A program made the position numbers and the translations under genes. The notes under the pieces were generated by a model, which had not been told where the DNA came from, did not search any database, and saw nothing but the letters and a program-made list of their open reading frames with translations. Shown piece by piece: positions 1-11,169 of a stretch of DNA of 64,000 nt; within the stretch, counting starts at the first letter, position 1, and every line of letters starts with the position of its first letter. The stretch spans positions 62,001-126,000 of the forward strand of contig MU404055.1 in NCBI GenBank assembly GCA_022695795.1. The letters run 5' to 3'. The DNA is from Biscogniauxia marginata (taxonomy: Eukaryota; Ascomycota; Sordariomycetes; Xylariales; Xylariaceae).

Positions 1-2
1 TT

Positions 3-973
3 GAGGCCGCCCACTTCCTCTTCCACCCGGCCTGGACGGCCTTCATGTCGTGCGTCTCACCGGCCGATGTCGTGAGTGCCCGCGCCGTGCTCTGGGTGCC
101 CCGGTGGAGGCTCGCCGCGGACGACATCCGGTACGGTTACGAGCTCGCGGGCGGCGCGCTGAGTAAGTAGTGGCTCTCTCTCTCTCCCTTTAACTTTACC
201 CATCCCGTTTCGCTTTCCTTTAAGAACCTCCCGAGAGAAATAATTACCAATGCCAGCTGACTTCGTATACCATTTCCCTTCCAGTGGACCTGGGATTCTA
301 TACGGCGACTGCGCTAATGCGGGTTTTCGGCGCCGTGGCCGAGAAGTGCGTCGAGTGCGATACGGAGCCGGGGCTTCTGGACGCGAGGTGTGATCGGGCC
401 TTCAGGGCCCGCTACCGCTTCCCTGGCGGCGGCGAGAGGTTTGGCGAGATGGAGGGAGATTTGAAGGCGCCGCTCGATCGCCTATCGCCCGACGTCCACG
501 TCGTACACCGGCCGGTCATCGTGTCCGACGGCCTCGATGCCGACATCAGCGCGGAGGTCGAGCGGGCGGGTGGCAGGGACAAGGTGGAGGTATTCCGGAC
601 TCGCAAGGTCAAGTTCACCACGTTCGTGCAGCCGGCGTACATGCACTCGGTCGAGGTGGATGACGAGTACGAGATGCGCAGGGTCAGGACTGCCCCCGCG
701 GTGGTGCTGAGGACGTGGAAGAGGAGCCGGACGTCCAAGGCGTACACGTTCCGCGACGCGGGCGTCGAGCAGCCCGGCGAGTCCTACTGGGCCACCTACC
801 GGTACCAGCTGGAGCAGTTCGTGAACCGGGTCCGCGGGCGTGAGACGAAGCAGTGGTTCGACGGCGAGGACTCGATCAACACGCTGCGCATGATCGACAT
901 GGCGTACGCGGCCGCGAGGCTGCCCCTGCGGATGAGCGAGATGGATAAGAAGAAGGTCGAACGAAAGTCGTGA
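3..973 (+). CDS. Gfo/Idh/MocA-family oxidoreductase, C-terminal part (5' partial)
   Basis: Probable NAD(P)-dependent dehydrogenase of the dimeric dihydrodiol / D-xylose 1-dehydrogenase branch. The visible part is join(3..162, 285..973), about 283 residues; the N-terminal Rossmann fold lies outside the window. Exon 1 opens with EAAHFLFHPAW, resembling the EAFHYRFHP catalytic-lysine-distal motif of this family, and runs to GGAL. The intron (gtaagt at 163, ccag ending 284) restores GGALMDLGFYT, the conserved GGALxDLGxY block. The end has the usual C-terminal helix (NTLRMIDMAYAAARLPL) and a lysine-rich tail. Family placement is by remembered motifs; the substrate cannot be told. It is isolated from the next intact gene by 1.4 kb containing a relic. 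Confidence 0.8.
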
Positions 974-1149
974 TTTTCTGGGCAGGATTCGGGCGGGTGG
1001 CCGTAGGGTGGCCGGATGGGATCGTTGACATACATATGAGACGGCGTATTATTCGGTATTTGATAGGGGATATATCCGGCGTGTCTGGGTACGGGAGACT
1101 GTAAAATAGGTAATAACGATAATCCAAAATTATACCCTGAAGGACTAAG

Positions 1150-1500
1150 TTGATCACCTCTGAGAGCTGTGCTAAGCGCAGGAAGTCAAATAACGTCCGG
1201 GCTTGTTTACTTATAAGAAGTGATGCCTCTTTCGGCTAGGAAGTGGATATACGGAACCTAAACCCGAGCGCATCCTATGCCACCGTGGGCGAACACGACG
1301 GGCGGTTTTAAGACAGGGCTCGTTGGTTTCGCGCATAGGAGCTCGATCTTGCCGTTTGGCGTCTCGATGAATGTACGCTTAATGTCCTCTGGTAGAGGAG
1401 CTGACGGGCCGCTTGGTTTCCGCCAGTAGAGGTACCGATAACTGAGATGAAACTTAACACCTTTTTACCCGTTGTAAAAATGTTGCCAAACAGAACCTCT
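1150..1500 (-). pseudogene. alpha/beta-hydrolase relic
   Basis: Reading the minus strand from about 1441 downwards gives an unbroken stretch containing ETPNGKIELLCAKP followed by PPVVFAHGGIGCARV, the beta-strand and HGG oxyanion-hole block typical of alpha/beta hydrolases. It then hits TAG and continues in the same frame as VPYIHFLAERGITSY before further stops, so it is broken. A plausible 3' splice site (ctcag) lies just upstream of the exon at 1441, with a possible short upstream exon near 1465-1500. Only the N-terminal third is recognisable; no nucleophile elbow (GxSxG) was found. It appears to be an old single-copy gene remnant. Functional expression is not expected. Confidence 0.55.
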
Positions 1501-2378
1501 CAGAATAAATGAACCAACTGGGACTGATGCAGTAACAAAGACAGGCCTTAATTCGTAGTCCCGAGTGATTCACTGCTAGCTGTGTTACGGCATGCATAGT
1601 GCCATGAGTAGCAGCAGCACGCTCGTCCTTTAAGTCATTCCTATATACATAATTATGTAATCACTTAGTTGCTACTTTAGCTACCTAGATAACCTAGCTT
1701 AGTCATTTATTATATGCAAAGCTAGATAATCTCAATATTAAAGATATAAACTCCTTATCCTCTTTAAAACAGGGCGTCTTGTCTTTTTTATTATTATTCA
1801 CTATTACTCTCCCACCCACTACCTCTAAATCTCTATAACTAACGAAAGAGGTGGTTTATAATCCTAATTATATACCGTCTATAGCCGCGCTCCCTCTCAG
1901 GGGGATGCTCTCCTTAAACTAGCCCTGACGGGCGGCTGGCAAGGATTTGGCAGATGTTACATATGAGGGTTAGAACTCACGTAGTTGTTCTCATAATTAG
2001 CACAAGATTACGGTAGCACTGTAATTGCAACATACCTCTTCGTGGTAAGTTGGCTGCCACGGGCTCGGGAATTGATGGAGGTCTTGTAGGTGAAGGCGTT
2101 TTGTGTAGAAATGGAGACGCGTAGGTATGATTTGAGAAGATGGGACTCACTAAGATGTGCGGTACACAGTATTTTGGTACAGTGTATAGGTACTTATATG
2201 TACAGTATGCATGTACCTACGCGTAGTGTACAAAGTGGATACCTACCGCTCTTCGCCTTCAATTTCTCATTCATCATTAAAACATTCTAGGTGGCTCCTT
2301 TGGAATAGATTCCTCGAGGTCATCTCAGACACAATTAAATCTACCGACTAAGCCCCTTTACCTTCAAATACACTGGAG
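1501..2378. other. intergenic, partly AT-rich
   Basis: No gene recognised. Positions about 1640-1900 are AT-rich with many TAG/TTA-type words; the rest has ordinary composition. A short open frame at 2090-2290 shows no family features and overlaps TACCTA-type repeats near 2190-2245. The last part is presumably the promoter of the gene starting at 2379. Confidence 0.5.
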
Positions 2379-2999
2379 ATGGCAACAGATACTCTTCCCG
2401 CCAGTCTCAACTTCCTCTCAGATGCTGCGCATCTTCTCGCAACCACTGCCCCTGAAACGTCGGCCCATCTCATGTCACAACGAAACTCGCTGATGTTCAA
2501 CAATCATCTTCACCAGTCAGATGTCCAAAGGCAGCACGTATGTGGTTGCTGCGGCCGTATCATGATTTTTGGCCAAGGTGATAGGCTCAAGCTCGAGGCC
2601 AAGAAGACGCTTCGTAAGAAGAGGAGCTCACAGAAAAGTTCGGCGGAAAGGGTTGTGACAAAACACGGTTGCCAGAAGACTATAACCTGTGGGATGTGCG
2701 ATCGATATACAAAAATTAGTATCCCACGAGCAGCTCCTATCCCTAGGCGACGCCAAAAGAAACAGCCATTAGCATCGTCGACTGCCGTCGATACGCCTCT
2801 CAACAACACTCATTCTAACTCACAATCACTGGCTCCAGGCCCCGATGCCCCTGCTAATGCTAGGTCATCAGCTAATGCCAGCAGTAAAAAGAGAGCAAAG
2901 AGCAGGAAACAGGGTCTCCAAGCTCTGCTTCAACAATCAGCTAGCTCTAAACCACAGGTAGGGTTTGGTTTAAGCCTGGCAGATTTCATGAAGAGGTGA
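2379..2999 (+). CDS. RNase MRP/P protein of the Rpr2/Rpp21/Snm1 family
   Basis: Single-exon protein of 206 residues. It carries the two CxxC halves of the Rpr2/Rpp21/Snm1 zinc ribbon: C55/C58 in HVCGCCGRIM and C104/C107 in ITCGMC, separated by a very basic stretch. The N-terminus is helical, as in the family, and the C-terminus ends in a Lys/Arg-rich linker plus GFGLSLADFMKR. Such proteins bind the RNA of RNase MRP or RNase P in the nucleolus and help process rRNA or tRNA precursors; the layout fits Snm1 (MRP-specific) better than Rpp21, but this is inference. The start at 2379 is the first ATG in frame before the helical region. The next gene, ZPR1, is on the same strand 300 bp downstream. 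Confidence 0.75.
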   Translation: MATDTLPASLNFLSDAAHLLATTAPETSAHLMSQRNSLMFNNHLHQSDVQRQHVCGCCGRIMIFGQGDRLKLEAKKTLRKKRSSQKSSAERVVTKHGCQKTITCGMCDRYTKISIPRAAPIPRRRQKKQPLASSTAVDTPLNNTHSNSQSLAPGPDAPANARSSANASSKKRAKSRKQGLQALLQQSASSKPQVGFGLSLADFMKR

Positions 3000-3296
3000 A
3001 AATACTGCCTTTGTACATGTACCTGGTAGCTTGGGCTACGAAGTACGAAATACTTACCTAAGGTAGACAATTTTATCAACCACGCCATGCCGCGATAGGA
3101 AGCCTTCTAGGCTTTTCTGGTAGGGTCCCTAGCAGTGGGTGTGTCATAACCCCGCCATCGCCTAGAATAGCCCCTCCAAAATTTTCTGGGCCAGACAGAA
3201 CAGAACAATACATAATCACATCCCACCTTCGCCTATCCTTCGACGGAGAGGGAAACAGTCAAACAAACATATACATCTTCTTTCCTTCGATTCACA

Positions 3297-4785
3297 ATGC
3301 CTGCCCCTCAGGAGGAAGCAAGCTCGAAAACGATTTCTACCCCGACTGACTTCTTCGAGTCTATCGGACAGAAAGCTGGGCATCTCGCCCCAACTACCAA
3401 TGGGACAAACGGTGATACCAACGGGACGAGCGATGAGGAGAAGGTTGTCGAAGAGATCGAGTCGCTTTGTATGAACTGTCACGAAAATGTGCGCTTCTCT
3501 CCTAATCTACTTCAATTATTTCAAGTTACTAACCTTTCTCCAGGGCACCACTCGCTTGCTCCTTACTTCCATTCCCTACTTCCGCGAAATCATCCTGATG
3601 TCCTTCTCCTGCGATAAGTGCGGATTTTCCAACTCAGAAATACAATCTGCCGGCACCATCCAGCCCAAAGGATCAAGCTACCTATTGCGATTAACTGAGA
3701 TGGCCGATTTTGAGCGCACAGTGGTCAAGTCCGACACCGCCGTCGTCAAGTTCATCGAATTAGACCTCGAGGTTCCCGCCGGCCGAGGGCAGCTTACGAA
3801 CGTCGAGGGCCTCCTGTCCACCATAGTGGATGATCTAGAGTTAGGACAAGAGGCACGCAAGGAGCAGGCGCCAGAAGTATACGCTAAGGTTGCCGAGATT
3901 ATCACCAAGGGTCGAGCTATGCTTGCTGGCGAAGCTTTTCCCTTCCGGCTCTCCGTCGACGATACGGCAGGAAACTCGTGGATCTCTCCCAACATGAGGG
4001 ACGGGGTTGGCAAGTGGGAGAAGCACGATTACCTGCGAACCCCTGAGCAAAACGAGGCGCTTGGTCTGGCCCCGACGAACGCAATCACCAACCAGACGCC
4101 CGAGGACGACGACATTGTCCCAGACCAAGTCTATGAGTTCCCGGCTTCGTGCCCCGGTTGCATGCACCCGTGCACGACTAAGATGAAGATGGTTGACATT
4201 CCGCATTTTAAGGCGGTGGTCTTGATGTCGACAGTGTGTAACGACTGTGGATATAAGTCTAATGATGTCAAGACTGGGGGGGAGATCCCCGAGCTTGGTC
4301 AGAGGATTACCTTGAAGGTGGAAAATGAGGAAGATCTTGCTCGGGATATACTCAAGAGCGAGACCTGCGCGCTAGAATGTCCTGAACTCAAACTTCAGGT
4401 CAATCCCGGAACTCTTGGAGGTCGCTTCACGACAGTGGAAGGTCTCCTGACACAGGTTCGAAATGATCTGCATTCCCAAATTTTCGAGACAGGATCGGGA
4501 GAGGGAGGCGATTCTCTGAACTCTTCAGATCGAACAGAGTGGAGCAATTTCTTCGAAGGACTCGATGCAGCCATCAAAGGCGACAAGAAATTCACCGTTA
4601 TTCTCGCCGATCCTCTAGCCAGCAGTTACGTTCAGAAGGCTGTTGATCCAGATCAAGATGACCCACAGATGACCATCGAGAACTATGAGCGGACTGAAGA
4701 GGAAGAGGAGGACTTGGGACTCCATGATATGAAGGTTGAAGGGTACGAGGACGACAACAAGAATGACGCTGCGGTGACTCAATAG
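3297..4785 (+). CDS. ZPR1: zinc finger protein ZPR1
   Basis: join(3297..3488, 3544..4785), 477 residues. The 55-nt intron has donor gtgcgc, branch ttactaac and acceptor ccag, and joins CMNCHEN to GTTRLLLTSIPYFREI, restoring the first C4 zinc finger (CxxC, then CDKCGF). A second ZPR1 module follows with CPGCMHPC and CNDCGYKSNDVKTGGEIP, each finger followed by its alpha/beta domain (TTVEGLL repeats in both halves). This duplicated C4 finger plus homology-domain layout is the full eukaryotic ZPR1 arrangement. ZPR1 binds nascent eEF1A and acts as its folding chaperone and in growth signalling, moving between cytoplasm and nucleus. The tail is acidic (EEEEEDLG). All eight finger cysteines are present. 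Confidence 0.97.
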
Positions 4786-5975
4786 ATGTGGTTAGAAGAA
4801 GAAGAAAAAGGATAATTGATGTGGCATGTGGTTCGGCGCAATGATACCTGTTTAAATTTCGAGGGGATTGATTTGGTTCATTTAGTTAATAGTACCTATG
4901 GTTGAGTTTGAAGGGCATCCCGCAATGCAAAGCAAGCCTTTTGCTGTCGTTCGAGTTCTCACTTGATGCTAAGTTGCTGCTACAGCTCTTGTAAAAATGT
5001 TTCAATAGGCTGTTTTAAATTGATTATGTGCCGGTTGTAATGCGACGGTTACTTTTTATATACGGTACTACTAGACCTATAACATAGCTGATTCGTCGAG
5101 GGAAACTAGACAGATATCCGATGTGTGACTAGCGAAACCATTCAATACGAATATAATCACCCTCTAACAGTGACCTCAACTCGAAGGGGCATGATGCTTA
5201 AAGCTTCACGTTTTAGCTATATAGCATTAATTCCCGGAATTCCTCACCGGTACCGTCGACGCGAAACCTCTCCCACAATCTTGACAACTTTGCTAATAAA
5301 TGCAGTTAATATAGTTGTTATTAAATATAATAACTATTATTAATATAAAGACAATTATGTTAATATAGTTATATAAAACATTTCTTATTTATAAAGACAT
5401 TATTAAAATGTGAAAGTAACTTATAATTTCATATAAAACCAGCTTTATTTATAATTATACTTTATATTATATAATTAATGAGGTGATATTTGATAATATA
5501 CCTACGTACCTACCTATTCATTTCATTTCATAATGTCTTATACTACCTCTCATATAAAAAAAACTGAGTATGTGGTACGTGCATCTCATTGGATGAATAA
5601 GATGGCGTTCAAGACAGGTGATGAATTTTATAGGGGAGATGGCTCTAACAAGGGACCTATAGGTACTCTTAGGTAGGTAGTTTCTAGGCAAGTTTAGCGA
5701 GTAATTGTGGTTTAATTGTGGTTTTGGCAGTGATGTTTTTTTTGAAGGTCCCACCTTAAAATTTTGGGAGAAAACCCAAACAACACAACCACACCAGAGA
5801 AGGGGGAGTTCTTCGAGCTCGCCGTCAAGACGTCGCAATTTCCAGCCAGATGATTGGTTGGCGGAAGTGCGGTATGAGAGCTGTATTAAGATTCTCAAAA
5901 AATCTTCCCTCGTCTCATTGGCGGTTTGGCAGCTACATCATCTGCAGAGCGGCAAGCACAACGAAAAGGCGAGAG
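4786..5975. other. ZPR1-DBR1 spacer with AT-rich patch
   Basis: No gene found. It begins with the ZPR1 3' region. Positions about 5280-5510 are very AT-rich and made of short TAATATA/TTATAA words, with no open frame of note. The small open frames at 5125-5343 and 5518-5898 have no family character. Nearest to DBR1 the sequence holds a CA/AC-rich leader at about 5770-5800. Confidence 0.5.
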
Positions 5976-7818
5976 ATGGACAAAACATACGAGGCCGAAG
6001 GCGTCCGCATTGCCGTCGAAGGCTGTGTAAGAGTCTTATGTATGAGCTTTACTTGACAGTTCTAATCAGTATGTATAGGGCCACGGCACGCTCGACGCCA
6101 TCTACTCCTCGGTAGCCAAGTCTAGCAAGGCGCGAGGGTGGGACGGCGTCGACCTGCTCCTCATCGGCGGCGACTTCCAGGCCACCCGCAACGCCGCCGA
6201 CCTCACGGTCATGTCCGTGCCGGCCAAGTACCGCCAGCTGGGCGATTTCCCCGCCTACTACAGCGGGGAGAAGACGGCGCCGTACCTGACGCTCTTCATC
6301 GGCGGCAACCACGAGGCGAGCGCGCACCTGTGGGAGCTCTACTACGGCGGCTGGGTCGCCCCTAACATGTACTACCTCGGTGCCGCCAACGTGCTGCGCT
6401 TCGGCCCCCTGCGCATCGCCGGCATGAGCGGCATCTGGAAGAGCCACCACTACCACTTGACGCACCACGAGCGCCTGCCCTTCAGCTATAAGGATGTCAA
6501 GAGTTTCTACTCGGTGCGCGAGGTCGACGTGCGCAAGCTCCTGCTGCTGCGCGAGCAGGTAGATATCGGCATGAGTCACGACTGGCCCCTGGGCATCGAG
6601 AACTTCGGTGACGTTCCTAAGCTGCTGCGCGTAAAACCCCACTTCAAACAGGAAGTCCGCGACAACTCGCTGGGGAGCCCGGCCGCGGCATACGTGATGG
6701 ACAGACTGAGGCCGGCTTATTGGTTCTCGGCGCACTTGCACATCGATTTCCCCGCTATCAAGACATACGACCCGCCCGGATCGCCTACAGCTGGCGAAGC
6801 AACAAATCAAGCCGGTGTTTCGGAGCAGGGGAAGTCTGGTGCCAACCCTGACGAGATCGACCTGGATGACATAGACGATACTGAAAACGAAGGGGTCGAA
6901 CCGGCGGATGCGGCAGAACAAAAAGGGGAACCCAGTTCTAACCCCGATGAGGTTGAACTAGACGAAGCAGACGAAATAGACGAAGTCGAGAACGAGGAGA
7001 CCCCAGCTACGACTACCCACGATACCGACCCAGCGGCGGCGGCACCACCAACATCAACATCAACATCGACCGTCTCGGACGAGCTACGAGCGCAGCTCCC
7101 GGCCTCCTTCGCCAAGCCGGACGGGAAGCCGAAGCTCAACCCGGGCCAGCCGGTCCCGCCCACCATAACCAACACGACGACGCGCTTCCTCTCGCTCGAC
7201 AAGTGCCTCCCGGGGCGCAAATTCATCCAGGTCCTCCCCGTCAAGCCCGTAGACCGCTCGAAGCTGGCGCAGCACCGGCCTTCCCCCGCGGAAAAGGCGT
7301 CGGCGTCGGCGTCGGGGCGGCGCTTCGCCTTCGCCTATGACCCGGAGTGGCTCTCGATCCAGCGGGTCTTCGCGCCGGCCCTGCGCGTCGGGGACCCGTC
7401 GGCCGCGCCCCCGCCCGACCTCGGCGAGGCCGCGTACGCGCCGCTCGTCGACCGCGAGCGCGCCTGGGTCGAGGAGCACGTCGTGCGCGCGGGCAGGCTC
7501 GCGATCCCCGACAACTTCGCCGTCACGGCGCCGCCGTACCGCCACGGGAGGGACCCCAAGTACGTACCCGGCCAGCCCGAGGAGTACACGAACCCCCAGA
7601 CCGCCGCCTTCTGCGAGCTCCTCGGCGTCGAGAACCACTGGGACGCGAGCCCCGAGGAGAGGGCCGAGCGGAGGGCCAGGGCGCCCCCGCCGGAAAGCTG
7701 GGAGGGCGGAGGCGGAGGAGGCGGAGGGGGGAGTCGTGGACGCGGTAGGGGAGGAGGAGGTGGCCGGGGAGGTGGCGGTCGGGGAAGAGGTCGGGGTAGC
7801 CGCCGTGGTGGGCGGTAG
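5976..7818 (+). CDS. DBR1: RNA lariat debranching enzyme
   Basis: join(5976..6026, 6079..7818), 596 residues. A 52-nt intron (gtaaga...tatag) splits the first metal motif: exon 1 ends VAVEGC-like (RIAVEGC) and exon 2 starts GHGTLDAIY, giving the GCxHGxLD signature. Further metallophosphatase ligands are visible in GGDFQATRN, GGNHEA, SHDWP and FSAHLHI. Dbr1 hydrolyses the 2'-5' branch of excised intron lariats in the nucleus. The usual C-terminal domain (FLSLDKCLPGRKFIQVLPV onward) is present after an acidic, low-complexity linker (about residues 250-330). The protein ends in a long Gly/Arg (RGG-like) tail, consistent with RNA or protein binding. Start: first ATG, exactly matching the family N-terminus. 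Coding DNA is GC-rich and gives long antisense frames. Confidence 0.97.
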
Positions 7819-8621
7819 TCGGTGGAATGAGTATTTCTAAGACTCAAGAACTTGAAGGGTTGGGTTCTACGATGTAATTGTTTATACCTCACCTAATATT
7901 TGCCACCGAGCTGACTGAGCCCGATAAGGTACCTTCAAAATGGTCGCAGATGAGTATTATGTATCTTACGTGGCCTCCTAGTATGACATTGACGGCTAGA
8001 GAATGCACGAGATGGATGATTATGGGTATTTAAATATGTATTACTATCATTATCATCATTACTACTACTAGATCCTAGACATATATACAATAGTCGGAAT
8101 TACAAGACTGTAAATTTCTGTAATGAGTGATGTATCCCCTCCTAAAAAGCATGATCTCCATGGAGAAAAAGCACAAGTCACGCAGAGTGACGGGGGATAT
8201 GAATCGATCTTCCATCCGTATTAGACGTTCAACCTATAGAGGAGAGAGGGTCGAACGTATATGCTTATTGAATGGTGTTGAGTTGAGTTCGAAGACGGAA
8301 AAAAGAATCGAGAATACAGACCTAAGTAGGCCTACCTACCTTTTGGTGTTGAACTTACTAGAGACAAGGAATGACTGATAATTAGTTATTGCCGGTCGGT
8401 TGCCAGAATCGATGTCCATTCTCATTTCGCCCTGAACCGGTAACCCGTAGTCTATCTTAGCCATAACATCGCGGTATCATCATTGTGCCATGAACGCCAA
8501 CTCCAGCTTTAATCTAATGGTCAGTCCCCGATCCAGGTCCATTCCCTTCAACGCCGGTAATCGGTCGAGGAGAGGGTTTAACTGGGTACTTCAGGTTGAT
8601 GACATTTTGGTGAGTTTCTTC
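7819..8621. other. convergent spacer DBR1 / elongin C
   Basis: Region between two gene 3' ends. Includes a (CAT/CTA)-rich patch near 8045-8075. Open frames at 8127-8378 and 8490-8699 show no recognisable protein; the second overlaps the 3' end of elongin C on the other strand. Confidence 0.5.
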
Positions 8622-9279
8622 TTAAGTCTTACGCGCGTCGCGTCCAAGGTTGTCCTTACTGTCAAGCTGCAGGAAATCTGCCACCGTCAGGAGCTCTAGA
8701 CAGAGCTCGACGGGAATCTCCATATCCGGAACGTCTTCTCTATCTCGGTATTTGTACCAGTAGTTGAAGTACTCTACCACCTTCTCAAGTACTATGCCAC
8801 TACGGATTAGCTGGTTAGCTTGACTGGATACCAGGAGTATGGACCTGATATCAGCATGGTCGACATAAGGATAAATGACAAGTGTCTCAGATCAAGTGTA
8901 GTTGGTTGTCACCCAGACCATGGAGTTGGTCTGTCAGTAAGAACACAGCGAAATATTTTCGGTTTCATCACTGACGATGGTGTCGAAACAAGACGGGATA
9001 CAGAGAGCGAGTAACGGAGACCAGAACTTACTTGATGTCTTGAAAGACGCATCTGCCAGTTATGGCCTCCTTGAATTGACCTGGAAAGAAGAAGAAAAGA
9101 GGTTCAGATCAGCCCGATGCTAGAAAGAGGACAAGGCTACCGAGTTTCTCACTCTTCGGATCTAGCGAGCTTCTGATGAAAGGGCTGACAAAAGCAGCTT
9201 GCCGCAGCACGACGAACTCGAAGCCATCACTGGACACCAGAGTAATGTATTTGCTTGGAGCTGGGCCGTCGACATCCAT
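8622..9279 (-). CDS. ELC1: elongin C
   Basis: complement(join(8622..8799, 9032..9080, 9153..9279)), 117 residues. Recovered by reading across two introns: 72 nt (gtgaga...ccag) and 232 nt (gtaagt...gtag). The protein starts MDVDGPAPSKYITLVSSDGFEF and continues SSLDPKSQFKEAITGRCVFQDI and NGIVLEKVVEYFNYWYKYRD, then EIPVELCLELLTVADFL, i.e. the complete BTB/POZ-like Skp1 fold of elongin C. Elongin C links elongin A or SOCS/VHL-type box proteins to cullins in ubiquitin ligases. The C-terminus runs a few residues (LDSKDNLGRDARKT) past the usual end. The second intron is long for this window; an alternative split is possible. Divergently arranged with RHO4 over an 800-bp shared upstream region. Confidence 0.93.
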
Positions 9280-10079
9280 CTTGGAGCGAGGGTGGGTTGT
9301 GTCTTGCTGGAGAAAAGGAGAGAAGGTCGGTCAAGAAATTTCGTTCAGACGCGTATTTCGTAGTGGGAAGAATTTTGGGTGCGGCGGGGCGGCTTAGCAC
9401 GACTTGGCACGGCTGAACTTTTAGTGTACCTTAGGTAGCGTAGGTAGTAGGTAAGGTACCTGTTGAGGGCGCCGGGCGGTAACCTATTTGCTAGGCCTAT
9501 GCACAGACCACCCGATCGGGTATTTATGGGAAGGTGGGGCGGCGAATCGATCGATAAGGGTGAAACGCTCGGTGGCCCGTGTGATCCGTGGCTTCCAATG
9601 GTTGCCCTGCCGACTTTATTGACTTTTGGGCCGTCTGACGAAATACTTGCGGTACCTAGAAGAGAGAACACAACGCCGCCGACTTCTGCCAACTGGCAAC
9701 CAACCCAAACCAACCACAACCAAACACTGGCACCGACCGAACAACGACCACCATTTCAACAAACTTCCTCAAGTCAAGTCAGTTGATTCTCCTCCCAAGA
9801 ATACACAAACAACATTCTCTCTCTCTCTCTCACCTACACCTGCACTTAACCCACACCTACACACCCGACCTGCACATATTCCGTACATACATACCACCCG
9901 CATCTACACCTCACCTTTTCCACTCAAGTGCACACACAAGACAGTCTCACCCGCATTCCATCGCCGACTCATTGCGAGCACCCAATAATCCAATCCGAGT
10001 CGGAGACAGGTCCAGAGCAGAAGAACACGCACCACGCCCGAGATCAGCTTTTACCACTTTAATTCGTAGCGCGCCCGCC
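9280..10079. promoter_or_regulatory. shared upstream region of elongin C and RHO4
   Basis: The two start codons face away from each other across 800 bp. It contains a TAGGTA/GGTACC-rich patch at about 9425-9462, then a pyrimidine- and CA-rich leader typical of fungal 5' UTRs before RHO4 (about 9660-10010, including a CT run near 9814-9828). The frames open here (for example 9463-9786) have low-complexity composition and are taken as leader sequence. Confidence 0.45.
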
Positions 10080-11169
10080 ATGGCGTTCTCCAACCCTCGC
10101 CGCAATTCCGTCTACGGAAGCACCCAGCCCCAGAACGACAAGTACGACAATGGTATCCAGCGCAGACATACAGACCGCAGATCCGAACGTAACACGCGGT
10201 CCAGCGAGGGCACAGTCAGCACCACCATGAGCTCGTCGACGGGCAGGGAATCGTCGGCCACACACGTCACAGAGGCCCCCGCCTACTCGAAAAAGATCGT
10301 AGTCGTCGGCGACGGTGGTTGCGGCAAGACGTGTTTGTTGATCAGCTACAGCCAAGGATACTTCCCAGAGGTACGATAATCACTACCCTCTCTTCTCTTC
10401 TCTTCTCTTCTTTTCTGTTCTCCCCTATTCCCACCCTCGTCTTATCGTCTTATGCATCCCGCGAAGAATGAATCAAGGAATGACATGCTGACCATAATCA
10501 CCACGCGCAGAAATACGTACCGACAGTCTTCGAGAATTACATCACCTACCCGACCCACCAGCCGAGCGGTAAGACTGTAGAGCTTGCGCTGTGGGACACG
10601 GCTGGACAAGAGGAATATGACAGACTGCGGCCGCTGTCATACCCAGAAACCGATCTGATCTTTGTCTGTTTTGCCATCGACTGCCCGAACTCGCTAGACA
10701 ATGTCTTGGATAAGGTACGTTGTCCTCGCCACCTCACTAATATCACATCCGCTCGAGGATTATCGAGGCTAACGATGCCATCTAGTGGTACCCCGAGGTT
10801 CTCCACTTCTGCCCCTACACACCTCTCATCCTCGTCGGCCTGAAGTCGGACCTGCGCAGCAAGAAGACGTGTGTCGAGATGCTCAAGACCCAAGGCCTCA
10901 CGCCCGTGACTATGGACCAGGGTATGGCCGTGGCCAAGAAGATGGGCGCGCAGTACATGGAGTGCAGTAGCAAGGAGATGTCGGGCGTGGATGACATATT
11001 CGACCGGGCTATCCACACGGTGGTTATTAACGATAAGCGCAATCTCGAGGCGGCAATGGCGGCGGCTCCCAGCTCGTCTAGCTCCGGCCACGGTAGCAGC
11101 AGCAAAGGCGAGGGCATCCCCGGCTTCCGTACTCTTAAGAGGAAGAAGCGGAACTGCAACTTCTTGTGA
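10080..11169 (+). CDS. RHO4: Rho-family small GTPase, Rho4 type
   Basis: join(10080..10370, 10511..10714, 10786..11169), 292 residues, introns 140 and 71 nt. A polar N-terminal extension of about 70 residues precedes the G domain, a Rho4 hallmark. P-loop GDGGCGKT is at residues 77-84; effector region YVPTVFENY follows the first intron; switch [23 protein letters not shown] and CSSKE guanine-binding motifs are present. The C-terminus is basic and Ser/Gly-rich and ends CNFL, a CaaX box predicting geranylgeranylation. Rho4 GTPases act at the plasma membrane in septation, polarised growth and cell-wall control in filamentous fungi. Length and motifs are complete. The assignment to Rho4 rather than another Rho rests on the long N-extension. 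Confidence 0.93.

Noticed and set aside
6049..6921. 290-codon minus-strand frame opposite DBR1
   Set aside because: Antisense shadow of GC-rich DBR1 coding DNA; composition is Val/Arg-rich with no motif, while the plus strand has all Dbr1 signatures.
7084..7892. Several 130-185 codon frames on both strands in the 3' half of DBR1
   Set aside because: Arg/Pro/Ala-rich shadows of high-GC coding sequence.
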